Shown one piece after another: positions 12,301 through 22,589 of a DNA stretch of 64,000 nucleotides. Every line of letters starts with the position of its first letter. Position 1 is the stretch's first letter. The notes beneath the pieces were generated by a model. It was given only the letters and a program-made list of their open reading frames with translations. It was not told where the DNA came from and ran no database searches. The translations under genes and the position numbers were made by a program. The DNA is from Micropterus salmoides (Eukaryota > Chordata > Actinopteri > Centrarchiformes > Centrarchidae). Location of the stretch: positions 9,646,187-9,710,186 of the forward strand of contig NW_024040707.1 in the NCBI RefSeq assembly GCF_014851395.1, read 5' to 3'.

Positions 12301-15300
12301 TCTGAGAAGCTGGAACCTTAAAACGTTTGACAGATTTACTCAAAAAAGTACTTAAACGATTATTAAAATAGTTGTGAATTAATTTTCTGTCAATCAACTA
12401 ATTGAATAATCAATTAATCATTGTAGTTCTAATACACTTTATAACATAACTCTTACTACATATATTTATATTTTTCTAGCTTAGAAAAAACATTATAATT
12501 TATTTCTAATCGTTATTTTTACTACATGTACCCTGAATTTGACTGCACATATTGTTTCAGCTTGTGACAAATAAATGTCAAACTTTAATCATATATAAAA
12601 GATAGAACTCAAGCTAGAAAGAATTAATAAACTCTTTAGTTACATATGATCCACTGAACACTTCTCTGCACTGCTTTCTTGTCACAAGTTAAATAATTTA
12701 TTCTTCGATTGGGTTATTAAATAAATTGACTGTGGCTGTATTTTAAAAAAAACTCATCTTGCATATTGCAAAAAATAAAGCAGACAACTTGGTGGCGAGT
12801 GTCAAATCACTGTAGTCTATATAATACACCCATGATGTAACTGACTTGACGCCAGCCCTACATCTGTCACTACTGCTTCCCCTCCCCTCACCAGCAACTG
12901 CTACGTGCAGCGAGCCAGCCAGATGCATCAGTAGTTCATGTGTTCTCGAGACTGACACAGGCTGCCTCTGTAGAGTAGTGAGGCGGCAGAGGCCAAAATC
13001 CTACACAAAGGAGGCTCTATTTAGGCAAGAGCCGGCTGCTCTGAGGGCAGCGGCTACTGAGGAGGCCGTCACACAGAGAAACACCCACTACACAAGAGTC
13101 CCTCTGAACAAGAAAGGCTGCGAGATGTTGACACCTTTATGTTTTCCACACAGCGGCGGATCTGTTTGCATGGGTCAGCTTTTAAGATCCCAACTAGGAT
13201 CTATTCACATCAGTATAATGGGCTGCTCTTTGAAACTGACTGAAGGAAAAATTGTCGTGAACGGTTGGCTAATTATAGTAAGCAGCAACATGAGCGCCAA
13301 GAGTCAGTCCGTGGTACAGAGACACACCAAACAGCATTGGTTGCTAGGGAATACACATTTTGGGGTGTGTGTATTGTGTGTGTTGAGCGTAAAATGTCAT
13401 TCAGTTTCATTTCTAGTCATTTTCACTCATTTACTCAACCTTCATTCCCCTACTTTTCTCCCACCCTTTCCCTTGATTAAAAAAACATCATTCAAAAGGA
13501 GATAACCTAAAAAACATGTTTCCGGTCATAAAACAATGTGACCACTTCTTATTCAGGGCAAATAATCAGCTCAATGCATGACTCATCCTGACTTATCGCT
13601 ACTGACCTGTGCCACAAATTTGCACTAAATGGGTGTGACTGTGAATCGTTATGTTGTTCTGTGACTTCCAACAAGGTTAAGTATGGCAATGTCTCTGGCA
13701 AGCCGAAAACCAAAACAAAATAAGTCTACATGTAATTTGATGAGGCATGGAAACCTGATATTAAAAGTTGATTAAAAAGGACATTTATTCTTTTAGACTT
13801 TTGGCTTACCAGCCGGAAGATTTGGCCCTCAGTAATCCCGACTGCTGTGGTTAAATACCCCTATTTCCTATCAGATTGGACATAATGAGCATTTGTCTTC
13901 CTGTTGCAGCTCTCCCTGCACTGTCAACTATTTCAGACATGTACTACCAGAGATAACTTTCTTTAGGAGTTTACCAGGTTTCAGTAAAGACTTAAGTGGG
14001 AGAGGAAACAACAAACTACACAGTGTATCCAGTGAAGCACGAATCTGTCCCGTGATTGGCACACCAGAGATGTGTGCAAGGCAATTCACGCATTCTTTGT
14101 TCCCAGGACCAAACTTCACACACAGCCTGGAATTTCCATTACCTCTGAGAAGAAGAAGGAAAAAAAACAACTATCCAGTGGGTGGACCACTGACCACCAA
14201 CATTTGAGAGCGTGCTTTATAATGAGCTCATTGATTTATGAGAGCAGAGCCATTTTATCAGTGAAAAAAAAAAAGTGCTTTCTTGACGTTTAACAACTGG
14301 AACAGTTGTACAGTAACACTCTGAGCACTCTGTAAGCTATGGTGGGATACAGGTTGTGATAATACTCCACGGCATAACTTAACTAAATATTTTAAGATCA
14401 AAGTGAGTCATGCGTTAAGAGAACACACTGCAGGGAAATGCAAACAAAGGCAATCATGTGAAAAACGGTGGTCAAGGACAGTATAAAAAAAAAGGTCTTC
14501 CAGACAGGATGTGGTTGTTCTCTTCCAGGAAGTAGGAAACTTTAAACCACACACCTAACTTAAACATTATTAGACTGTTGCTCTGATGATTATATTTCCA
14601 CCTCTGTATGTATAGATTCCTGTTAATTCCAGCCAGATGTGCAAAGACATGGCGTGGGGGGGAGAACTTTATGAGCTTTTATACTAGTGGGAATGTGATA
14701 GGCATTCCATATTTGGGCTACTACTTCTCTGCCTACAAATAGTATGCAGCCTGTGGTAATGAGTAAAAAAGGAGATGCCTGACAACAGTCAGTTGGTCAG
14801 TTAACCCATATGACCTTTCATCTGCCATTAATGCTCAGCATTTGGCTCCTTGGTGTCAAATGAGAAAACAGTGGAGCAAAAGTGACAGGTGGAAACCCTT
14901 AACCTCCTCTTCACGATCCTTCAACCCCGCTAGACCACATGCTTTTCATTCCCAGGCTAGACAGCTTCTCAAAAAGTGAGACAAAACAGCTTTTAAGAAG
15001 AAAATACATATAAATGGTGACACGACTCCATAAAGCTGGGGTAACTATCTCCTCTCTCTAGCCTAACAGTGTAAGAAAAATCAATGACAACCATGTAGGC
15101 TACATTAACCCACTTTACAATCTATTAAATATTGATTAGCTGCAGGCTACTTTAGCAAACGTCACACAGCATATTATAGACAGTTCTGCAAGCAGCTGTG
15201 ACCATCCAAAGCTGCACAGTAGCTGAATGGTAGGCCTACATGTCAACTGCCCAGGTCAGTGAACTTACTATTTCAGCTGCGAGGATAAAACCTTTCTGGG

Positions 15301-15367
15301 TCTTCACGTAACTTTTCAGCTTCTCCAGGCAGTTTCCAGCGGCGCTGGACCCGGTTGTATCAGCCAT
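9388..15367 (-). CDS. plp2: proteolipid protein 2 (MARVEL-domain, four membrane spans)
   Basis: Coding exons on the minus strand: 15269-15367, 10999-11154, 10808-10906, 9487-9583 and 9388-9401, total 465 nt, 154 aa (human 152 aa). The start MADTTGSSAAGNCLEKLK precedes a hydrophobic core made of four spans. Exon 2 reads LISFIIIICYAASLYGGYSAV and ends in NWVWS, like human NWPWS. Exon 3 holds FRAGIGAILYIITSL, exon 4 VFGLIAGLLFAYDAYTIF, and the end is RQHTAASTNDGV (human HTAAPTDPADGPV). All junctions are GT-AG with matching phases; the last exon supplies only the final codons. PLP2 is a small membrane protein of the ER, Golgi and plasma membrane, proposed to oligomerise and reported to bind chemokine receptor CCR1. 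Intron 1 is about 4.1 kb. syp, the next gene on the same strand, also encodes a MARVEL-fold protein. Confidence 0.93.
9684..9703. repeat. poly(T) tract in plp2 intron 3
   Basis: Uninterrupted run of about 20 T on the plus strand. It may be the poly(A) of an old retroposed copy on the minus strand; no body was recognised. Confidence 0.7.
11155..15268 (-). other. plp2 intron 1, no other gene recognised
   Basis: Contains a family-B dispersed repeat (about 12190-12436) and an unexplained 219-codon plus-strand open frame (12846-13505) with no recognisable domain, discussed in the findings. The rest is ordinary AT-rich intron. Confidence 0.6.
12190..12436. repeat. family-B dispersed repeat (CGATTAATC-type)
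   Basis: Carries the family words 'gagaagctggaacc', 'attaaaatagttg' and 'caattaatcattgtagttct'. They correspond to the percomorph repeat seen again at 28765, 34786, 58412, 58864 and 63888. Diverged; edges approximate. Confidence 0.6.
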
Positions 15368-15640
15368 TCTGCAATAACTTACGTATTATACGTATATACA
15401 GATTGTTGTTAAGGGTTATCGCCAGCGACCGACGGGAAATGTTTGAATAAGCAAAGTTGTCTTGAGAACAGCCCCAGTGTTGATGGCTGCTGCTCCCGTT
15501 TGAAGTTTGGGTTATTTTCCCCCTGCAGGTGGATGAACGTCACCGATGTAAAGCCTCCGTGAAATAGACCCTGTTGGAGCTCAGTCACGACCACAGAAGC
15601 TCTGGAGGAAGGACTGACTGACTTGAGTTCAGCGTCAGCG
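15368..15640 (-). promoter_or_regulatory. plp2 5'UTR and upstream promoter region
   Basis: Upstream of the plp2 start on the minus strand, base composition rises in GC and CpG compared with its flanks. I see no clear TATA box. The 134-codon minus-strand and 80-codon plus-strand open frames here have no recognisable features and are probably non-coding. Confidence 0.4.
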
Positions 15641-16782
15641 GGGCGTTGGCTTTCCCTTTTCTCAAGAGGAGTTGCTTCTGTGTGCACCCTGGGGCCGATG
15701 AGCGGAGCTGGTTTCACCGGAAGGACTGAACAGCCAAGGGCGTCACTTTGTGTTGAAAAGTGTGGGGGGACATTTATGGGCGGTGCGACGAAAAACTTAG
15801 TCCACGAGAACAAGACAACAAGATCCTCCGATGCTATTTTGAAGAAATATTCATTAATGAAATAGGCTATTCTGGGTCTGGGTCCTCCCCCAGAAGATTT
15901 TGAGCATTAAACTCTTAATTTCCTGCATTCTCATAACATTTTCTGCACTAATTTTATGGTGGAAATGTTTTTATTTATATGAAGCTAAACAGAATACATG
16001 TGGCCACTGACAATTCAGAATATAAAAATATTATCTAATATAATGTAGAATTAGCAGCTTGTTTTTTAGCCCAAGTTCCTTTTTTGGGACAAGGCAGATC
16101 TGTTTCCTATATTTACATTGCATTTTATGTTTTCCAATTGTGCAAGTAAACCTTTCTCGTTATTTAACATTTCTTGTTGCAAGCTAATTTTCAGAAAACT
16201 TTTAGCAAATGCTTTCAAAAAGTGCTGGGGACAAAATCAGCCATTTCAAAATTACACCTGATAGCGGCCATTGTAGACAGTTTATGAGTCACCGTTTCAG
16301 AAGCAGCCCAGAAGCGGCTCCTCTCTCTGCTCCGCGGAGAAAAGTCTATTCTAGATAGAAGCCGAGTCAAGCTGCACAGAGCAGATCAAACCGGAAAGGT
16401 AGTCAAACACACAAACATCATAGAGAATCCGGTCAATTTTCAAAATAAAATACCCAGGTGCAGGCTCCCGATCCACACAATTAAAACAGACAAAAAGAAG
16501 CAATTTGAAGGGGCTGTAAACTGTCTGCCCCTCTCTCTATACAAGAAGGTATTACTGATTGGCTGTTTTATCTATGAGGCATTTTTAACAAATCAAGGTC
16601 AAGGTCCCGCAATTGTTGGTTCCTCCTGTTCTGAACAGGTAAAAAGGCTTGGTGCACCTTCTGCTTGAAACTGACTGACTTTATCTTGCATCTTAAAGAG
16701 GACTAAAAACACTTGTTGCATACATCTCTATAAGAAAACTTATGCTATACAAGAAAAACACTGTCCCTTTTAGTTAGTTAGG

Positions 16783-17010
16783 TATGTAGGTAGGTAGATC
16801 ATTATTGGTCCCCGAGGGCAAACTGCGGTGTTGCAGCAGCTAAATTGACACAGATTACAAAAATTACAGACCAGACATATTCACACAAACTAATATATAA
16901 TGTACAAAAAAACAGTTTTACAGTTGTAAAGTACAATATTTAATTTTTTTCATTTAAAGTACTGTACTTAAGTACTTGTACTTTACTCGATTATTTTGAT
17001 TTTCTGCTAT
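16783..17010. repeat. two adjoining dispersed repeat fragments
   Basis: The first piece contains 'ggtccccgagggcaaactg', typical of the fish TTTATTGATCC-type element. The second contains 'ttaaagtactgtacttaag' and 'acttgtactttactcg', another family common in percomorphs. Recognition is from memory; edges are approximate. Confidence 0.55.
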
Positions 17011-17639
17011 CTGCTCCACAGTCAGTTCCAAGGCAACTATTGTACTTTTTATTTTAATATATTTATTATTAACTAATTCATTTCCATATTGAAGTTAAAT
17101 CAATTCTTAAATCTATTCAAACTAAACTAAACTAAACTAAACTTACCTACAAAATGTAAATTACATATTTACAGTAAATACACACTGTGCTTTAATGTGT
17201 ACACATTATCAATTGCTGTCAGATATAAATCCTGATCAAGATTCTTATTTTAAAGATGACAATTTACCATAAAAAAGTTATGATTAGCTTATAAAATCCA
17301 TTGTTTAAGATTAACAGTGGTTTCAACCTTTTTGGCTTTTTGGCCCCTTACAAAAAAGCAGTGTCTAGTCCCCTTCTCAAATTTCAGATGTCTATAAGTT
17401 GCAGTTCCACCAAAAGATTAATTTATCCTCTAAAATTCACATTTTCATTTAGATTACCATTTGAGACCCCAAAAGGTTAAATTATCTACAATTTCACAAA
17501 AAAGAAATTTATTAGAAATTTTTATTAGATTAGAGAACTCCAAAAAGAGGTTAACTTTGTTTTTGTTTTCTTCTTTTCTTACCACATTAATCATCTTATG
17601 GGCCCTGAGATTTATCTTTGAACAGAGACCTCCAAAATC

Positions 17640-18010
17640 TATAGGGACAGCTGCAGCTGATTTACATTGCTGCTGCCAGAGTCTTTCCTAAGACCAGAGG
17701 CGTGCTGCTCCAGTTCTCAGATCTTGACCCTGGCTTCCTGTCAGATAATGGGTTTTAAAATACTTCTGTTGGTTTGTAAAGCACTTAGGACCCAAATACA
17801 TATCTGATCTGCTTCTTCATTGTGAACTGTCCAGAATTCTCAGATGGTCTGGGACAGATCTGCTTACTGTCCATAAAGTCCAAACTAAACACAGAGAAGC
17901 AGCATTCAGTTTTTATGCTTCACATTTTCTGATATAAACTCTTAGACAACTTAAGATCTGCTCCAATTCTTGTTTTGTTTTGTTTTTAAATCAGGCCTTA
18001 AGACTTTTTG
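17640..18010 (+). mobile_element. degenerate non-LTR retrotransposon, C-terminal reverse-transcriptase region
   Basis: A plus-strand frame reads LTVHKVQTKHREAAFSFYAS at about 17864-17923. This matches the conserved carboxy-terminal block of fish LINE ORF2 proteins (LLTVPRVRTKHGEAAFSFYAP-like). Upstream words resemble their NAAARVLT and SDLL blocks, but in several frames and with stops. It is a decayed relic, not a functional gene. Confidence 0.6.
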
Positions 18011-18829
18011 CCACATCTAGTTGTTCATATTCATTCGACTCAAATCTTGGAATTTCCAACAGTTATTGAAGGCATCATATCCAAACTGGTGTATGATTTT
18101 CAGAGGATTATGTCTACATTTGTGTGCACAGGCCAAACTATGGAATTAAATTATATCAATTCTGAGGTGTCATTACCCGCTCTATGATAGTCTTTAGACT
18201 ACATTAATTGCATTTTACACTTTAATTTGACTGCCCATGAACTGCAAAAAGTTTTGGACCACTAGTGTGTTTACAATACAGTTTTGCGGTCTTAATATGC
18301 ACTGTGTAGCTCTTAAATCTTGGTCTTCCTTATATTTGTTAAATTCTTTCTCAGATTTAGCAAAATGATGGGAGGTGACTGAGGAAACCACTGCAATTGA
18401 TGCACTCCCTGAACCACCAGTGCCATGCAGACCCCTCTTGCATCAAAACCACAGACTGAGTCTAACTAAGCTGAATACTGGCCCATTGACTGCCGGAAAT
18501 GGTTTATAAATGCCAGCTATACTGAGAAATATAGGCCAGCCACAGAAATATCTGAACACCATCTGCATCTTTTAGAACTTTCTAATGAAACTTTAAGCTA
18601 CTATCACAAAATAGACCAAGTTCACCTTTATCTGTGTTGCTTTGCTGTGTTTTGTACACAGTTTATTGTAGAATAGTGGTGTTGACTTTTTAGAAAAATT
18701 CCTTTTGCAACTTCTTCATAAAACTGAAACATACTTTTTATAAATCCAACTCAGCCAAGTAAATGAGAAGACAATCAACTCCTATGAACAGAAGTACACA
18801 TATTAACCTTCAACAGAATAATTTCATGT

Positions 18830-20920
18830 TTATTTAATTTTGTTTCACATGGATCCCATATAATAAGAATACAGTAGAATTCTGGAAAGTCTTGGATATT
18901 TTTTTCACTGACTTATCATTATCATAAATACTAATATGAATACATCATACAATACAATAAACACAGCACTATCCCAAAGGCGTAGAGAGTACCACAAGAC
19001 ATCATTCACCACTAACAACATAGTATATTTCATTTGAGCATATTTATAAGACCTACAGTGAAAGGGAGAGAAAGAAACTGAAGTGGGGGGACTAGAGGAA
19101 GAGATAAAGCCAGGTGCTTCTACACTGCCTGAATCAAAGAACCCTGATTTAAAAACAAAACAAAAAGCAGAGTAAATCCAAGGCTGTGCAGTGGACCGAT
19201 ATACTGGAGATGGACAGCAATTCATCCTAATGAGGACTGTGGAAGCAAAACTACCAATCAAGACACATCTCTTACCACTTGGCTAACACGATCTTGTATA
19301 TCCAAATAGAGGACTGGCAGTAGGACAGGTGTATTTATATCTCGAAAGAATTAACTGTTGCAGCACTTGCTTTGTGCTTTGAGTATAATATTGAATAGCT
19401 GCTGTATGTGATGTGCAGTAACCACGACCACCACCACAGTAATACTGTGTAGTCTTAATTTTCCTGCAGCCTTGAGCCTCAGCCTCTCAAATATGTTTAG
19501 GGATGCTTCAGGATATACGAATGCATGCAGTAAATTTGCTTGCTATCAGAAGGAGACGAGATAGGATTGAGGATGCAGGAGAAGTATATATGGAGACATA
19601 TTGTTCAGACGGCCTCATGATAATATGTGTTTACTATGGCATAACCAAGGTCTTAGTATACTTTATTGTCATTTACCTAGAGTTCTTGTTAATGTGAGTA
19701 TGTACGTCAGTGATTACAGTGTGATAGAAACACCAGTTAAAAAACTATATGACTCTGTCGTACAACTTTCTGCATCACATAAAAGGCGCTCAAAACAGGA
19801 CGAGGTTCATTGACGATATTTGTGATGATGCAGTGACATAAATCCAAACAAATAAAACAAACACACGCTGCTAAAATTGCTATTCACTGCCCTGATTCAC
19901 AATTTTAAAGCACACTGTAGCAGTTTCCGAAACAGCAAAGGAAATATGAAATGCTACCATGCTCACTAATTTTCTTAACCTTGTAAAGTTTTTGATTTCA
20001 TATGCCAGGATTTAAAATAGTCTGTCTATTACAAGAGTTTGTCCTTGCTTGACAGCGATGTTTGATGGAAAAATATATATAAAAACATAAATAAAGCTGA
20101 AACAAGCTACTTAAAACCCACGATCATCTATTCACTGTACTATACATCACTCTTTCTCTGCTCACTTTTTATATCAATGATTCTGAAATTTTCAGCAGCC
20201 TTCACCCTGTTTCGTAAATCCTGTCAGTTATGCTGATCAAATGACGCATAATGATAAAATCTAAAACAAAAAGATGTTCATAGATTCTGAGACGAACAAA
20301 TAAAAACATCATTGTGGTATGAATTACTTAAGGGAATTGAAGGGCAAAGGCTAAGCTATGTGAGCTCCTAAACAGAACCAAAGTAAATGCAATTGAATAA
20401 CTCTGTGCTCAACATTTGTTGTATAACAACTTATATGGAGTGCACAATTATTCAACTGTGTACATATAATCATATATATCAGCATGTTGATATTTACACA
20501 GCACAGACAAATACATTCTCCCAAGTTAAATATTACTACAATTTTTTTTCTTCATAAATGTAAGTCTTTCCCATTACAAGATTTCTCTTAAATGTTCATC
20601 AACGAATGTTTTGGTATTTGTATTCAAGTTTTTCTCGTATAACCAAACAGACAATCCACTGTTGTCTTCTACAGTTAAATACATCACGAGAATAAACATC
20701 ATGTTACAGCAAAGACCCGTTTCCCCCTTTTTACCCCCCCCCCCAACCAAATGCTGCTCCCCAGTGGTGTTATCCCCTCCCCAGACCCCACCAGTTTCTG
20801 CCCTCCATGCCTCCCTCCCTCTGCCTGTCAACTCACAGATACACAAACAGACAAACAGAGGAGTGTGGGAATGCAGATGGTGGTCGAGAGGCACCCTCCG
20901 AAATCACTAGGTGACCCTGG
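18830..20920 (-). other. probable syp 3'UTR exon 7 and downstream flank
   Basis: A minus-strand acceptor, TTCTTCACCTTTTTCCCGTAG, ends at 20921. A strong donor (CG|GTGAGT) lies 31 nt after the syp stop codon at 22559/22558. Together they predict an intron inside the 3'UTR, a structure I recall for mammalian SYP. A minus-strand AATAAA at about 19662-19667 would give a 1.25-kb terminal exon; another lies near 18830. The exon assignment is inference. Confidence 0.55.
20734..20744. repeat. poly(C) run
   Basis: Eleven consecutive C within the predicted syp 3'UTR. A similar C run occurs at about 21657-21668, next to a repeat fragment. Confidence 0.8.
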
Positions 20921-22054
20921 CTACGGGAAAAAGGTGAAGAAGTGAGAGACAGAGAGAAGGAAAATATTAAACATACAGCAAATGTATGATCACATGAATT
21001 ACATGTTGAACATATAAACAAACCTACGGCTCAATAAATATTACATATATTAAAAGCTGATAATGACAGTTCAGAAATGACTTGTGAAGTAGCAGATAGC
21101 ACCTCCTCTGTGATTCAATAAATGTAAAGTAAACATACACACTGTTAGGTAACATAATGTTATATTGTATATAAAGAGTATATATACATTATTAAAGCAA
21201 GGGCACAAACTGAAAACCCTGATAGATTTGTTTCAAATCTTGTGTATTTCTCTAGAATATTCATGATTACATAAGCAACAATCAAAGTTAAAATGTAACT
21301 GAAACAACAGATAAGAAGTCATAGACAAGATTTAGCCAGCCTGCAGGTACTCAGTATAGAGAGCTGGTTCAAACCTGCTTTAAAAGTAAAATTCTTCTAT
21401 AGCGAACCCTAAACAATGATGCTGAAGGCTGTGGCTTGCCTTTTTTTTTTATCTTTTGAGGACTGAGTGCAGTTTTAGCTCATCAGGTGGAGTATTCTAC
21501 AGCCTCAGAGCACTATACCAAAAAGCACTTCCACCCATGGTTTTAAGACTGTTACAGGGTTGCAGGGGAGTTGAGGAACTCAAAGGCAAAAAGAGCAGGT
21601 GAGCGCATACAGCTAGTGGTGGATTGTAACAAAGTAAATCTACTCAAGTAGTGTAACCCCCCCCCCCCTCCCTTGGATTAGCTGGAAAAGGTATCGTCAC
21701 AAAGCTGAAAATAGAGCTGTTTATCTGAGCTCATGAAAAGTTTACTTTTTGGGGATACGTGTTTCTCACAGGACAGCGACGCTACAAATATATGACTATC
21801 TTATCGAATATGATGCATTACTGTAGATTAGTTAGTAGTTAGTTAGTTGAACACTGACAGGGAATATTCTTCCGCTGAATGAGATCAGAGCATTACTGTA
21901 AAAGATGGCTATACCATAGACTGCAAGTCAAATGTTTTGTACATCATCCATTCACCCCAACTTCCTTCAGTCAAGCAACAGTGTCATGCTCCTTTCACCT
22001 ATATAAAAATATGTTGTGTCAGTGTGTCATCATTTGCATGACTGCAAATCGTTT

Positions 22055-22136
22055 GTCTGGAAAATGTAAATATGGTCTGTTTTTAAAGCATAGTTATCTA
22101 TGCTTTAAAAACAGACCATATTTACATTTTCCAGAC
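22055..22136. repeat. 39-bp perfect hairpin with 4-base loop
   Basis: The left arm 22055-22093 and right arm 22098-22136 are exact reverse complements over 39 bases, separated by TTAT. It lies inside the predicted syp 3'UTR intron. Short direct repeats crowd just downstream: 'ttttccagacgtg' twice, 'cttttaggtcatc' twice and 'gagagtctctga' twice. Confidence 0.92.
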
Positions 22137-22589
22137 GTGGAAGTAGTGTTAGTGTAGTATTTTCCAGACGTGTGAGTAGTGTTTCATGATATACTTTAAA
22201 ATCTTTTAGGTCATCAATCTTTTAGGTCATCTGAACAAACAACCAATGCTGGAGAGGAGAGTCTCTGAAGGCGCGGAGAGTCTCTGAAAATTGTGAGTCA
22301 TCTGCTTAGAGAAAGAACTCTGCCCATACAAAATAGCATGCAAAAGGCACCTAATAAAAGTACAATATTGACATTAATGCTAAGTTGATATCTAACAGGT
22401 GTCTTTGTAAGCCTCATAAATATCACAATTACACAATATAACCATTTAATTGTGCTTAAATTAAAGATTAGCCTAGATCATTGTATACGCATTTATACAC
22501 ATACAATCTATTTAAACTTATTCTAACCAGTTGATATGTTCTACATATTTACACTCACCGTCCTGCAGCTGTGGTTTGGCTGGACAGGC

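Larger units (their letters stand above)
15870..18830. other. intergenic region rich in old repeats
   Basis: Between plp2 and syp. It holds a 'tattggtccccgagggcaaa' repeat (about 16783-16925), a 'tactgtacttaagtacttg' repeat (about 16925-17010), an (ACTAA)n tract near 17118-17142 and a degenerate LINE relic (about 17640-18010). No host gene exon was recognised. Confidence 0.55.

Noticed and set aside
15409..15865. Open frames of 134 (-) and 80 (+) codons upstream of plp2
   Set aside because: They overlap each other in the GC-richer promoter region and show no domain or splice support.
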